DNA of 64,000 nt, taken from JADKAV01 sp041393775. Lineage in GTDB: Bacteria; Actinomycetota; Actinomycetes; S36-B12; UBA10799. Location: contig JAWKJM010000005.1 of NCBI GenBank assembly GCA_041393775.1, positions 1 through 64,000 of the forward strand, read 5' to 3'. Shown here piece by piece: positions 34,629-42,905 of the stretch; within the stretch, counting starts at the first letter, position 1, and every line of letters starts with the position of its first letter. The translations under genes and the position numbers were made by a program. The notes beneath the pieces were generated by a model. It made no database searches, had not been told where the DNA came from, and saw only the letters and a list, made by a program, of their open reading frames with translations.

Positions 34629-35437
34629 CGTGGCCGCCTCAGCAGGGTCCCCACCGGCAGTGCGACGACGAAGCACGCCAGCGTGATCAGCACGATGGTA
34701 GCCCCGGACGGGACGTCGGCATAGAAACTGGCCACGACTCCTCCCACCGCGCTCACCAGCCCGATCACCATGCCCAGACCCGCGGTGCCGCGGAACGAGC
34801 CGGCGACCTGCTGGGCGGCCGCAATGGGCACGATCATGATGGCGCTGACGAGCAGCAGTCCCACTGTGCGCATACCGATCACGACGCTCACGGCCGCCAG
34901 GATCGTGATGAGCGCGCTGATCAGACCGGTGCGGATGCCTTGGGTCTGCGCCACCTCGGAGTCGAACGAGACAGCGAACATCTCGTGGCCGAACGCTGCG
35001 ATGAGGAGCATGAGCGCGGACGCGGCGATCGCCAGCCAGACGATGTCCTGCCCGGTAACGGTTGTGATCGCCCCGAAGAGGTACTGGTTCAGCGACGAGG
35101 CCGCGCGGTTGCCCGCCATGTACGTCAGCAGGACGCCGCCGGCGATGCCACCGTAGAACACCAAAGCAAGCACGACGTCACCGGCGGACCGGCTGCGAGC
35201 CCGCAGGATCTCGATGCCGATCGCGCCCAGCACAACAACCGCGAGGGCCATGGGGACGGGCGCCGAACCGGTGAGGAAGGCAAGGCCGACGCCGGTCAGC
35301 GCGACGTGGCCCATCCCGTCGCCGAGCAGTGCCAACCGGCGCTGCACCAGGAAGACCCCGATCGCGGGTGCCACCAGGCCGATGATGACCGCCGCCAACA
35401 GGGCTCGTCGCATGAAGTCGTAGTCGAGCAACGTCAT
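34625..35437 (-). CDS. znuB: zinc ABC transporter permease
   Basis: A 270-residue ABC-3-family permease with about eight membrane helices. The cytoplasmic coupling region reads RRLALLGDGMGHVALTGVG, the usual GD-hinge of ZnuB/MntB proteins, and FDSEVAQTQGIRT and MRTVGLLLVSAIMIVPIAAA are further family features. It forms the channel of a zinc importer with ZnuC and ZnuA. The start at 35437 overlaps the znuC stop (ATGA); the long upstream open frame is a shadow of znuC. Confidence 0.93.
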   Translation of the reverse strand: MTLLDYDFMRRALLAAVIIGLVAPAIGVFLVQRRLALLGDGMGHVALTGVGLAFLTGSAPVPMALAVVVLGAIGIEILRARSRSAGDVVLALVFYGGIAGGVLLTYMAGNRAASSLNQYLFGAITTVTGQDIVWLAIAASALMLLIAAFGHEMFAVSFDSEVAQTQGIRTGLISALITILAAVSVVIGMRTVGLLLVSAIMIVPIAAAQQVAGSFRGTAGLGMVIGLVSAVGGVVASFYADVPSGATIVLITLACFVVALPVGTLLRRPR

Positions 35438-36189
35438 GGCCCCTCCATCAGTCCCGGGTCCGGGTCCTTGTCGTGGATGTGATGCCAGACATGTTCGGTC
35501 CAGCGTTCCGGCGGGGGAGTGGGGCCGTCGTAACGCACCGAGCCCTGAGTCGGCGGCCCCAGGACGATCGCCCTGGAGGCCAGACTCGCGACCGGCCCGA
35601 GGTCGTGAGTGATCAGCACGATGGTGGCTCCGAGGTCGCGCAGCTCGCGCATGTGTTTGGCCAGCCGGTTCTGTTCGCCCTGGTCCACGCCGGCGGTCGG
35701 TTCGTCCATGAGCAGCAAGTCGGCGCCCATCACCAGAGCACGCGCGATCATCACCCGGCGCTGCTGGCCACCGGAGAGGTCCTCCAGGCGGTCGCGGATC
35801 CGGTCGCCAAGGCCGACCTTGTACAGGGCCTCCTGGATGCTGCGACGCTCCGCCCGCGACAGTGGCCGCCACCGCCGCCGGGGGCCAGCCAACGCGCTGC
35901 GCACCGCCTCCTCGACGCTCAAGGGCACGGCGCTGGCCGTCAGGAGGCGTTGTGGGACGTACGCCACGCGGTGCCAGTCGTCGAACTTCGCCACGGGGGT
36001 GTCGAACAACCGCACTGTTCCGCGATCAGGCTTGATCAGGCCCAACATTGTGCGCACCAGAGTGGTCTTGCCAGTACCGTTCGCGCCCATCAGCGCCGTG
36101 AAGTCCCCTTCTTCGATGATGACCGAGACGTCACGCAGGACCGGTTGTCCGAAGGCGACGGACACGTCGTCGGTGCGTATAGCGCTCAC
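35434..36189 (-). CDS. znuC: zinc ABC transporter ATP-binding protein
   Basis: A 251-residue ABC ATPase. Walker A is GANGTGKTT (35-43), the Q-loop lies in YVPQRL, the signature is LSGGQQRR, Walker B is LLLMDEP and the switch His is in LITHDLG. The C-terminal tail is His-containing (WTEHVWHHIHDKD), which might bind zinc. It powers import by ZnuB with substrate from ZnuA. ATGA overlaps link it to znuA upstream and znuB downstream. Confidence 0.94.
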   Translation of the reverse strand: MSAIRTDDVSVAFGQPVLRDVSVIIEEGDFTALMGANGTGKTTLVRTMLGLIKPDRGTVRLFDTPVAKFDDWHRVAYVPQRLLTASAVPLSVEEAVRSALAGPRRRWRPLSRAERRSIQEALYKVGLGDRIRDRLEDLSGGQQRRVMIARALVMGADLLLMDEPTAGVDQGEQNRLAKHMRELRDLGATIVLITHDLGPVASLASRAIVLGPPTQGSVRYDGPTPPPERWTEHVWHHIHDKDPDPGLMEGP

Positions 36190-37067
36190 GAGCAGGACTG
36201 ACCTTGTTCGACGACGGCCAGGTTCTCCTGCATTGCGGAGATGTAGTCGCCAGCGGCAGGAGGACCTTCCAACGGGTCGAGGGTGGCGGTTTGCGCGCCG
36301 GCTTCAGCGGCCACGGTCTCGGCGACCGCAGGGCTCACCAGCGTTTCTGTGTAGACGGTCGTGACCCCGTTGTCCCGCACGAACTCTGCGAGGTCGGCCA
36401 ACGCTTGCGCGCTCGGCTCAGTCTCGGGGGTCAGTCCAGAGATGCCCTTCTGGACGAAGCCGTACCGATCCGCCAAGTAGCCGAAGGCCTCGTGGCTGAC
36501 GACCAGTGTTCGCACCGCACATTGTTTCGTCCCCTTCTGCCACTGTTCGTCGAGCGCAGCCAGGTCGGCCTGGAGCTGCTCGGCGTTGGCCTGGAACGTC
36601 TGCTGGTGCTGGGGGTCGGCGGCGGCGAGGGTGTCGGCGACGGTGGTAGCCATCTGTCCCATCAGTACCGGGTCCAGCCACACATGCGGGTCGTTGGTCG
36701 TCTCGCCGTTGGTGCTGGTCCTCAGCGGCAGTCCCTCAGTGAGATCCACGACTGTTCCTTGCGCCTGCCCGACCGCGTCGTCGAGCGCCGGCTGGAAGCC
36801 GCTCAGGTAGAACACCATGTCCGCGTCCTGGACGTCGCCGACCTGTTGCGGTGACAGTTCGAGGTCGTGAGGTTCCGCGCCGGGGGCCGTGAGGGTCTGC
36901 ACGTCGACGAGGTCGCCTCCGATCCGGTCGACGAGGAACTCGACCGGGTAGTGCGACACGATTGCCGTGACCGCCTCAGAATCTGTGGCTTCGGGCCTGG
37001 TCGGCTCGGCGCTGCAGCCGGCCAGCAGGACCAAGCCGAACAGCGCGGTCAATACGGGTCGAATCAT
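36186..37067 (-). CDS. znuA: zinc ABC transporter substrate-binding lipoprotein
   Basis: A 293-residue cluster A-I binding protein. The signal peptide MIRPVLTALFGLVLLAGCS ends in lipobox LAGC, so it is anchored on the outer face of the membrane. Likely zinc ligands are the His residues in VSHYPVEF, GAEPHDLEL and SHEAFGYL, and an acidic residue near the end. The long His-rich loop of many ZnuA proteins is missing. ATG 37067 is preferred over ATG 37079 because it begins at the signal sequence. It is first in the znuA-znuC-znuB-zur operon, overlapping znuC by ATGA. Confidence 0.92.
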   Translation of the reverse strand: MIRPVLTALFGLVLLAGCSAEPTRPEATDSEAVTAIVSHYPVEFLVDRIGGDLVDVQTLTAPGAEPHDLELSPQQVGDVQDADMVFYLSGFQPALDDAVGQAQGTVVDLTEGLPLRTSTNGETTNDPHVWLDPVLMGQMATTVADTLAAADPQHQQTFQANAEQLQADLAALDEQWQKGTKQCAVRTLVVSHEAFGYLADRYGFVQKGISGLTPETEPSAQALADLAEFVRDNGVTTVYTETLVSPAVAETVAAEAGAQTATLDPLEGPPAAGDYISAMQENLAVVEQGQSCS

Positions 37068-37085
37068 GTCCACCACCATAGCACT

Positions 37086-37099
37086 TAATGAAAATGATT
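37086..37099 (-). promoter_or_regulatory. Zur-box-like site upstream of znuA
   Basis: On the minus strand AATCATTTTCATTA lies about 20 bases before the znuA start. It matches the AT-rich half of the actinobacterial Zur/FurB box (core ATCATTTTCA); the left half is weaker. AT-rich sequence is exceptional in this DNA. Position before the zur-containing operon supports the call. Confidence 0.55.
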
Positions 37100-37188
37100 C
37101 CGCTATGCAGAAAGGTCGGACCGCCGGTGTGAGGCTCGTGGCGATGCCACGGCGGTCGCTTGTGCACGCGAGGTTGGATCTTGTGGTC

Positions 37189-37440
37189 TCCGTGGCCGCG
37201 GCGTTCAGGCGGGCAGATGCCGGGCGGAGATCGCTGGTGCTGGTCATCCGCGGCGGTGGTCGGCCGCCCGTTCAGGCCGGAGGTGCCGAGCGAAAATCGC
37301 TCGCGTTAGAGAACGTGCACGAGGTTAGAGAAGCCACACGTGTGTTCTCTAACCTCGTGGTCGTTCTCTAACCTCGCGGTCAACTCCTGCGGCTACCGAG
37401 TACACGACACGTTCTCTAACCTCGCGGTCAACTCCTGCGG
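37189..37440 (-). repeat. interspersed palindromic repeat, locus 9 (inverted orientation)
   Basis: GC-rich modules (37189-37304), left arm 37305-37332, loop GCCACACGTGTG 37333-37344, right arm 37345-37372 (26 of 28 paired), then tail with a duplicated piece: CTCGCGGTCAACTCCTGCGG appears at 37373-37392 and again near 37421-37440. It lies between the znuA control region and the end of the GH1 gene. Confidence 0.9.
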
Positions 37441-37482
37441 CCAGTGGGCACAAATGGTCCAACGCGAGCCGGAAGGCTGAAC

Positions 37483-37515
37483 GACTGCCCGCCCTAGCGG
37501 GGCGGACGGGCAGTC
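37483..37515 (-). terminator. hairpin spanning the stop of the GH1 gene
   Basis: GACTGCCCG (37483-37491) pairs perfectly with CGGGCAGTC (37507-37515), with further partial pairing inside. The stem includes the last codons and stop of the glycosidase gene, so the terminator is fused to the end of the reading frame. Confidence 0.5.
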
Positions 37516-38840
37516 CCGCCGAGTTGCTCCGAGAACCAGTAGCCGCTGTCCTTCACGATGCGCTGCTGTGTCTCGTAGTCGACGTACACCAGGCCGAACC
37601 GGGGCACGAGTCCTTCCGACCACTCGAAGTTGTCAAGCAACGACCAGCAGAAGTAGCCGTCCACTGGCACTCCCCGATCTATCGCGGCGCGGACCTGTGC
37701 CAGGTGGGACTCGTAGTAGGCGATCCGCCGGTCGTCGTGAACCCTGCCGTCCACGACCTCGTCGGCGAACGATGCACCGCCTTCGGTGATGACGATGCGT
37801 GGGTATCGCTCATAGGCCTGCACCATGTCCAGAACCATGCCCAGGCCCTCGGGACGGATCTCCCATCCCATCGAGGTCTTCTCGAGGTCGGGGTCGTCGC
37901 CGAAGCCGGGGATCGTCCACAAACCCGGTATGGGCCGGAACGGAGCCCGCAGGCGCGTGTAGTACTGGACACCGAGGAAGTCCAGGTCGATCTCGCAGCG
38001 TTCCAGGTCCCCGTCCTGGATGTACCGTCTCATCATCCGCAGGATCGGGGCGTCGTCGACCGGATAGCCCATTCCCAGCCCGGGTTCGAGGAAGGTGCGG
38101 TTGAGCATCGCATTGGCCGCCCGCTCGGCACGCCGCGCCAGGTTGGGCCCCGGGCCGGATCCGAGGGCGGGCGTCAGGTACTGGGTGGTGCCGACGTTGC
38201 CATCGGGATCCACCGCACGCATCGCCCGTACCCCCTCGGCGGTCGCGAGGTTCACGTGGTGGACCGCAGGAAAGTAGTTGTTCAAGCCGCGCCTGCCCGG
38301 TGCGTGCTCACCCATCATGTAGCCGAGCAGCGTGAAACTCATGGGTTCGTTGAACACCATCCAGTTGTCCACGCGATCGCCGAGGGCCTCGCCGACGACG
38401 CTCACGTAGTCGGCGAAGATCTCGACGATGTCGCGGTTGGTCCATCCGCCTTCGTCCTCGAGGGCTTGCGGCAGGTCCCAGTGGTACAAGGTCACCCAGG
38501 GCTGGATTCCGGCGCCGAGGCACGAGTCCACCATGCGCCTGTAATGGTCGAGTCCCTTCTGGTTGACGGTGCGCCCATCGGGCTGTATCCGGGGCCACGA
38601 CAGTGAGAACCTGTACGCCCCGAAGCCAAGGGAGTAGACCTGTGCGACGTCCTCGGGGAAGCGGCGGTAGGAGTCAGTGGCCGTGTCTCCTGTTGTCGCG
38701 TCGGCGATCACTCCCGGCTTATGACTGAACGTGTCCCAGATCGAGGGACCCTTCCCGTCAGCGTCGGGCGAGCCTTCGATCTGATACGCCGCAGTCGCCA
38801 CGCCCCACAGGAAATCGTCGCCGAACTCACCGAGACTCAT
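37494..38840 (-). CDS. GH1 beta-glucosidase/beta-galactosidase
   Basis: A 448-residue family-1 glycoside hydrolase with retaining mechanism. The opening DDFLWGVATAAYQIEG is the GH1 N-terminal signature. The acid/base is Glu165 in FNEP, the nucleophile Glu353 in ITEGG, and the aglycone-site WDLPQALEDEGGW and C-terminal SLLDNFEW are present. No signal peptide, so it acts on imported disaccharides. It is divergent from galK, and with galT and an alpha-galactosidase nearby it probably releases galactose or glucose for the Leloir pathway. Confidence 0.93.
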   Translation of the reverse strand: MSLGEFGDDFLWGVATAAYQIEGSPDADGKGPSIWDTFSHKPGVIADATTGDTATDSYRRFPEDVAQVYSLGFGAYRFSLSWPRIQPDGRTVNQKGLDHYRRMVDSCLGAGIQPWVTLYHWDLPQALEDEGGWTNRDIVEIFADYVSVVGEALGDRVDNWMVFNEPMSFTLLGYMMGEHAPGRRGLNNYFPAVHHVNLATAEGVRAMRAVDPDGNVGTTQYLTPALGSGPGPNLARRAERAANAMLNRTFLEPGLGMGYPVDDAPILRMMRRYIQDGDLERCEIDLDFLGVQYYTRLRAPFRPIPGLWTIPGFGDDPDLEKTSMGWEIRPEGLGMVLDMVQAYERYPRIVITEGGASFADEVVDGRVHDDRRIAYYESHLAQVRAAIDRGVPVDGYFCWSLLDNFEWSEGLVPRFGLVYVDYETQQRIVKDSGYWFSEQLGGTARPPR

Positions 38841-38918
38841 GGGCCAAATCTGGCGGAAAGTGACCGGCGGTGTCGAGTTGTCGGGCTACCGCAGTGTGCG
38901 GTGGGTTAGGAATGTCCC

Positions 38919-40010
38919 ATGCGCCGCTTCCACGCGCCTGGTCGGGTGAACCTGATCGGTGATCACACCGACTACATGGGCGGCACCGTGCTGCCGATGG
39001 CCATCGACCGGGGGACGGATCTGTGGGTGCGACCGCGGCAGGACCGCAAGATCGTGGCCGTCTCCGACAACTTCCAGCAGATGGGACAGGTTGTCGCCGA
39101 CGTGGACGCCGAATCCGTCGATGCCCGATGGGACTGGGTCAACTACCTCGTTGCCGTGGCGTTCGCCCTGAGGAAGCGAGGCGTCGAGGTCCCTGGCGTC
39201 GACGTGCGGGTGCGGGGCACCATCCCGACCGCAGCCGGGCTGTCCTCATCAGCCTCCCTCGAGTTGGCGATGGCGGTGGCCTTCAATGCGGTGACCGGCG
39301 CAGGCCTGCGCCCCGCCGAGCTCGCAGTCGCCGGCCAAGTCGCGGAGAACGATTTCATCGGCGTGGCGTGCGGGATCATGGACCAACTCGCGATAGCGAC
39401 CGGCCTCGAGGGGCATGCGCTGGCCATCGAGTGCGACACCCTGGTGGTGACCCCCGTGCCCTTGCCCGACGATCTGGCGATCGTGGTGGCGAACACGAAT
39501 CTGCGCCGCGAACTCTCGGGGAGCGCGTACAACGAGCGCAGAGCCGCGTGCGAGCAGGCACAGGCGGCCCTCGGTGTGCGGCTCGTCGACATCGGGCCAG
39601 CTGATGCGGATGCAGCGATCGCGAGTCTGCCGTCAGAACTGCGACCGCGCGCCCGTCATGTGATCACTGAGCAGGCCCGCGTGCTGACTTTTGCCGAGGC
39701 GCTGGCCCAGGACGACCGCGCCGCGATGGGACAGTTGCTCCGGGCCTCCCACGAATCCCTGCGCGACGACTTCGCGGTCACCGGATTCGCCCTCGACGCC
39801 ATGGTCGAGGTGGCGTGGGATGCTCCGGGGGTGATCGGGGCCCGCATGACCGGGGCTGGCTTCGGCGGGTGCACGGTCAACCTCGTGGACCCGGACCGGG
39901 TCGACGATTTCGTCGCGCACGTGGGTTCGAGGTACGAAAGAGCCACCGGTGTCCGGCCCGCCTTCTACCCGGTGAGTAGCGCGGACGGGGCTCGCGAGGT
40001 GCTGGCGTGA
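38919..40010 (+). CDS. galK: galactokinase
   Basis: A 363-residue GHMP kinase that phosphorylates galactose at C1. The galactokinase signature is GRVNLIGDHTDYMGG (the usual Glu of GEHTDY is Asp here), the ATP loop is IPTAAGLSSSASLELA, and the C-terminal GHMP motif is GAGFGGCTVNL. Asp in CGIMDQLA is the likely catalytic base region. The upstream gap to the divergent GH1 gene is 78 bp; TAGGAA lies six bases before the ATG, so the message may be leaderless. The galT start overlaps its stop (GTGA). Confidence 0.94.
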   Translation: MRRFHAPGRVNLIGDHTDYMGGTVLPMAIDRGTDLWVRPRQDRKIVAVSDNFQQMGQVVADVDAESVDARWDWVNYLVAVAFALRKRGVEVPGVDVRVRGTIPTAAGLSSSASLELAMAVAFNAVTGAGLRPAELAVAGQVAENDFIGVACGIMDQLAIATGLEGHALAIECDTLVVTPVPLPDDLAIVVANTNLRRELSGSAYNERRAACEQAQAALGVRLVDIGPADADAAIASLPSELRPRARHVITEQARVLTFAEALAQDDRAAMGQLLRASHESLRDDFAVTGFALDAMVEVAWDAPGVIGARMTGAGFGGCTVNLVDPDRVDDFVAHVGSRYERATGVRPAFYPVSSADGAREVLA

Positions 40011-41494
40011 ATGAGCGATTGCTCGGCGTGCTGCTGGCCTACGGGGTACAGCACGGCCTGATCCCCGACGAGGACGTTCCGTTTGTGAGGAATCGGCTCA
40101 TCGACGTGCTCCGGCTAGAGGCGTACGACCTGGCCGCCGAGCCGGACCTCGGCGCTGTGATGCCGGACAGTTCCATCGACGAGTTGCTGCGGCCGCTGCT
40201 CGACGACGCCGCATCACGCGGACTCATCAGCCCCGACACCACCACTGAGCGGGATCTGTGGGACACGGCCATCATGGGCTGTTTCGTGGCCCGGCCCTCG
40301 ACGGTGGTGCAGCAGTTCTGGAACGACTACGCGCGCAGCCCGGTGGCCGCCACCGATGCATTCCACCGGCAGGCCGTGGCTTCGAACTACATCAGGGTCG
40401 GGCGCACGGACCGCAACATCACCTGGCGCCAGCCCACCGAATACGGCGTCATGGATATGACGATCAATGTGTCCAAGCCCGAGAAGGATCCGCGCGATAT
40501 CGCGGCGGCGGCGCGCTCGACGTCGTCTGGCGGCTATCCGTTGTGCCTTCTCTGCCGGGAGAACGAGGGCTACGCCGGACGGGTGGATCACCCTGCTCGG
40601 CAGAACCTGCGTCTGATACCCATGGATCTGGCGAAGCAGCGCTGGTACCTGCAGTACTCGCCCTACCGGTACTACAACGAGCACTGCATCGTGCTCAGCG
40701 AAGAGCACAGACCGATGCGGATCGACCGGGAGACGTTCGCGCGCCTGGCCGAATTCACCGAAGTGCTGCCGCACTACATGGTCGGATCGAACGCCGACCT
40801 GCCGATCGTGGGCGGATCGATCCTCAGTCATGACCATTTCCAGGGCGGTCGTTTCGAGTTCGCCATGGACCGCGCCCGATCGCTGTGGGCCACATCGCTG
40901 TTCGGCGTCGAGGTCGCAGTGCTGCATTGGCCGTTGAGTGTGCTGCGGGTCACGGGCTCCGACGAGGCGGTGATCGACTTCTGCGATCGGGTCCTGGGCG
41001 CGTGGCGCACGTACACCGACGAGGAGAACGCGGTGTTCGCGTTCACCAACGGAGTCGCCCACAACACGATCGCGCCGATCGCGCGCCGGATTGGTGGCCG
41101 CCTCCGCATGGATCTCGTTCTGCGCAACAATCGCACGTCGCGAGACCACCCGGACGGCGTCTTCCATCCCCATGCCGAGATCCACTCCGTGAAGAAGGAG
41201 AACATCGGTCTGATCGAGGTCATGGGACTGGCGGTGCTGCCCGGCAGGCTTGAACACGAGTTGGCGGCGGTGGCGCGGGCTCTCGTGGATCACACCGCGC
41301 TGCCAAGTCAATTGGCCGGTCATCAACCGATGCTCGACCGGCTGCGGGCGGAGGGCCCCGAGCGGGAGTTCGGTGATGCCTTGGAACGAGCCCGGCTGGC
41401 GGCGGGGGCGGTCTTCGTGCGAGGCCTCGAGCACTGCGGGGTGTTCGGCGCAGACCCGGTCGATGGATGCGGCCGCCTCCTCGAGTCCATCTAG
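40007..41494 (+). CDS. galT: galactose-1-phosphate uridylyltransferase, class II
   Basis: A 495-residue enzyme exchanging UMP between UDP-glucose and galactose-1-phosphate. It is the long class II form typical of Firmicutes and bifidobacteria, not the short HIT-type GalT. Visible features are YPLCLLCRENEGYAGR, the region RYYNEHCIVLSEEHRPM, and GGSILSHDHFQGG with the His-x-His active-site motif. It is coupled to galK by a GTGA overlap, starting with GTG. Downstream is a convergent CsbD-like gene with repeats and a terminator between. Confidence 0.93.
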   Translation: MNERLLGVLLAYGVQHGLIPDEDVPFVRNRLIDVLRLEAYDLAAEPDLGAVMPDSSIDELLRPLLDDAASRGLISPDTTTERDLWDTAIMGCFVARPSTVVQQFWNDYARSPVAATDAFHRQAVASNYIRVGRTDRNITWRQPTEYGVMDMTINVSKPEKDPRDIAAAARSTSSGGYPLCLLCRENEGYAGRVDHPARQNLRLIPMDLAKQRWYLQYSPYRYYNEHCIVLSEEHRPMRIDRETFARLAEFTEVLPHYMVGSNADLPIVGGSILSHDHFQGGRFEFAMDRARSLWATSLFGVEVAVLHWPLSVLRVTGSDEAVIDFCDRVLGAWRTYTDEENAVFAFTNGVAHNTIAPIARRIGGRLRMDLVLRNNRTSRDHPDGVFHPHAEIHSVKKENIGLIEVMGLAVLPGRLEHELAAVARALVDHTALPSQLAGHQPMLDRLRAEGPEREFGDALERARLAAGAVFVRGLEHCGVFGADPVDGCGRLLESI

Positions 41495-41522
41495 GAGCCG
41501 CTCGCGGTTCTGCCTACCCGAT

Positions 41523-41600
41523 TGTGGCGAAGGTGCTGGCTCGCAACCCGGTTTGTGACGAAGGTGCTGGATTGGGACGGGTCCGACCCAGCACCTTCGT
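41523..41600. repeat. second repeat family (TTGTGACGAAGGTGC-like), copy set A
   Basis: TTGTGGCGAAGGTGCTGG (41523-41540) and TTGTGACGAAGGTGCTGG (41553-41570) are direct repeats; the second forms a hairpin with CCAGCACCTTCGT (41588-41600, 13 of 13 pairs with 41558-41570). Related copies lie at 59.5 kb. Confidence 0.7.
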
Positions 41601-41645
41601 AACGGAGCAGTTCGGAGGCCCGCAACTTCCTCACAAGGCGTAGGA

Positions 41646-41675
41646 CGCCCGCCCGGGCATCGGCTCGGGCGGGCG
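41646..41675. terminator. strong GC hairpin between galT and the CsbD-like gene
   Basis: CGCCCGCCCGGGC (41646-41658), loop ATCG, GCTCGGGCGGGCG (41663-41675), one mismatch in 13. It is placed between convergent stops, so it can serve both strands. Confidence 0.65.
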
Positions 41676-41690
41676 CAGACGTATCCGCGA

Positions 41691-41894
41691 CTAGTTTCGA
41701 ACCTCGCCTACCTTGTCCCGCGCGGTGTCCTTGACGTCCTCGGCGCGGTCCTCGATCCTCTCGCCGATCTCTTGGCTCTTGTCACCAACTGTGTCGCCGG
41801 CGTCGCGCGCGTTGTCCTCGATGCTCTCGGCGGCGTCCTTGGTCTTGTCGCTGACGTCCTTGACGGTGTCCTTGATCCGGTCGTTCAAACCCAT
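41691..41894 (-). CDS. CsbD-like/hydrophilic stress protein
   Basis: A 67-residue highly charged helical protein: MGLNDRIKDTVKDVSDKTKD followed by repeats such as ARDAGDTVGDKSQEIGERIE and AEDVKDTARDKVG. The composition and heptad-like repeats fit CsbD/YjbJ-type or LEA-like stress proteins. ATG 41894 has AAGGGA seven bases upstream. Its upstream region has a possible sigma-B-type promoter. It is divergent from the small-protein operon beginning at 42037. Confidence 0.7.
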   Translation of the reverse strand: MGLNDRIKDTVKDVSDKTKDAAESIEDNARDAGDTVGDKSQEIGERIEDRAEDVKDTARDKVGEVRN

Positions 41895-41924
41895 ATCGGT
41901 TCCCTTCTTGTTGGTATCCGGGCA

Positions 41925-41949
41925 ATACCCCGGGTTCTGGTGGTCAGAC
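41925..41949 (-). promoter_or_regulatory. possible sigma-B/F-type promoter for the CsbD-like gene
   Basis: On the minus strand GTCT (41949-41946), a 15-base spacer and GGGTAT (41930-41925) resemble the GTTT-N14/15-GGGTA(A/T) promoters of general-stress sigma factors. The hexamer lies 30 bases before the ATG. It is inferred from pattern; one mismatch in the -35. Confidence 0.4.
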
Positions 41950-42036
41950 CCGACATGGGGTGTGACCTGCGCAACATGTGCTCTCCGGTTAGAAGTGCGC
42001 TGGCGGGGAACAAGGCGGCAAAGGAAGGAGCAGACG

Positions 42037-42303
42037 ATGCCGAAGCGGGACACGTCCGGTGTGAAGGATTCCGAACTCTACGAGAGGTTGCGTGATGAGG
42101 GGGACTCGAAGCAGAAAGCTGCACGCATCGCCAATGCGGCCGCCGCCCGCGGGCGATCCGCCGTGGGTCGTAAGGGCGGGGAAGCCGATTCGTACGAGGA
42201 CCGGACGGTGAAGCAGTTGCGGCAACGGGCCAAGGAACTGGGCCTGAACGGGTACTCGCACAAGACGAAGCCGCAACTGGTCGCGATGCTGCGCAACCAC
42301 TGA
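42037..42303 (+). CDS. Rho-N/SAP-like small protein
   Basis: An 88-residue basic protein. The first half (MPKRDTSGVKDSELYERLRD and SKQKAARIANAAAARG) is the DUF7218-like pattern; the second half, RTVKQLRQRAKELGLNGYSH then KPQLVAMLRNH, is the helix-extended-loop-helix of Rho-N/SAP domains that touch nucleic acid. The start has AAGGAAGGAG upstream. It is the first of four small plus-strand genes spaced by 15 bp or overlapping, so an operon is likely. Confidence 0.8.
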   Translation: MPKRDTSGVKDSELYERLRDEGDSKQKAARIANAAAARGRSAVGRKGGEADSYEDRTVKQLRQRAKELGLNGYSHKTKPQLVAMLRNH

Positions 42304-42318
42304 GTGAAGGGAGTTTCG

Positions 42319-42597
42319 ATGTCGATGCAGAAGGATGCCGCAAGGTGGTCGTCGGAAGGTGGCGCCGACCCGTCGGGCCCGGCCACCGAGCTCCCCGCAC
42401 AGCAGGCCGGCGATATCCCCGAACCGCCGGGGACTCCTGACCAGGTTGATGAACCGCCACTGGCACAAGCGCAGAGCCCGCTGCTCGGCGACAACTTGGC
42501 AGCGCACGAAACCGCACCCGAGGAAATCGGGGGGAACGGCTCGGCACGAATCCATATGAAGAACCGAACGCCCATCACACCACCGGAGGAACGATGA
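42319..42597 (+). CDS. small disordered acidic protein, 92 residues
   Basis: A Pro/Glu/Ala-rich hydrophilic protein (ELPAQQAGDIPEPPGTPDQV; APEEIGGNG) with no predicted fold or family. ATG 42319 has AAGGGAG six bases upstream. It begins 15 bp after the Rho-N-like gene and its stop overlaps the next ATG (ATGA at 42594-42597), which supports real translation. Confidence 0.6.
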   Translation: MSMQKDAARWSSEGGADPSGPATELPAQQAGDIPEPPGTPDQVDEPPLAQAQSPLLGDNLAAHETAPEEIGGNGSARIHMKNRTPITPPEER

Positions 42598-42740
42598 AAC
42601 TCTTAGGACTGCTGACCCTGCTCGGTATCGGTGCTGCAGCAGGTGCGTATTTCAGCCGCCGGATGCAGCCCGGCCAGTCTCCTGCGGGCTCGCCCGCGGT
42701 TCCACTGGTTTCGGTGCCCACGGTTCGGGAGGCGCAGTGA
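42594..42740 (+). CDS. 48-residue single-helix membrane protein
   Basis: Reads MKLLGLLTLLGIGAAAGAYF then a basic turn SRRMQPGQ and a polar tail ending VREAQ. One N-terminal membrane helix or uncleaved signal is predicted. The ATG overlaps the previous stop (ATGA), has GGAGGA upstream, and its own stop overlaps the next GTG (GTGA at 42737-42740). The double coupling is the main evidence for this very short gene. No family is recognised. Confidence 0.6.
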   Translation: MKLLGLLTLLGIGAAAGAYFSRRMQPGQSPAGSPAVPLVSVPTVREAQ

Positions 42741-42904
42741 GCCTTTGGGATGACCTCAGATACCGAGTGAAGAAGAGTCTGCTGTTCGTCTACGGACCCG
42801 CGGACCTTGACACGGAGCGCGATCCCAGCGCGAGGCTGGACCGCGAACACGACGAGGGCCGGAGGGCCGGCACCGAGTCCGGCAAGGACTGGGACAAGGG
42901 CTGA
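42737..42904 (+). CDS. 55-residue charged protein
   Basis: Reads MSLWDDLRYRVKKSLLFVYG then a very hydrophilic tail rich in Asp, Arg and Gly ending KDWDKG. The N-terminus could form an amphipathic helix. The GTG start overlaps the previous stop. The next gene on the other strand ends one base beyond its stop. No family is recognised. Confidence 0.55.
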   Translation: MSLWDDLRYRVKKSLLFVYGPADLDTERDPSARLDREHDEGRRAGTESGKDWDKG

Positions 42905-42905
42905 G

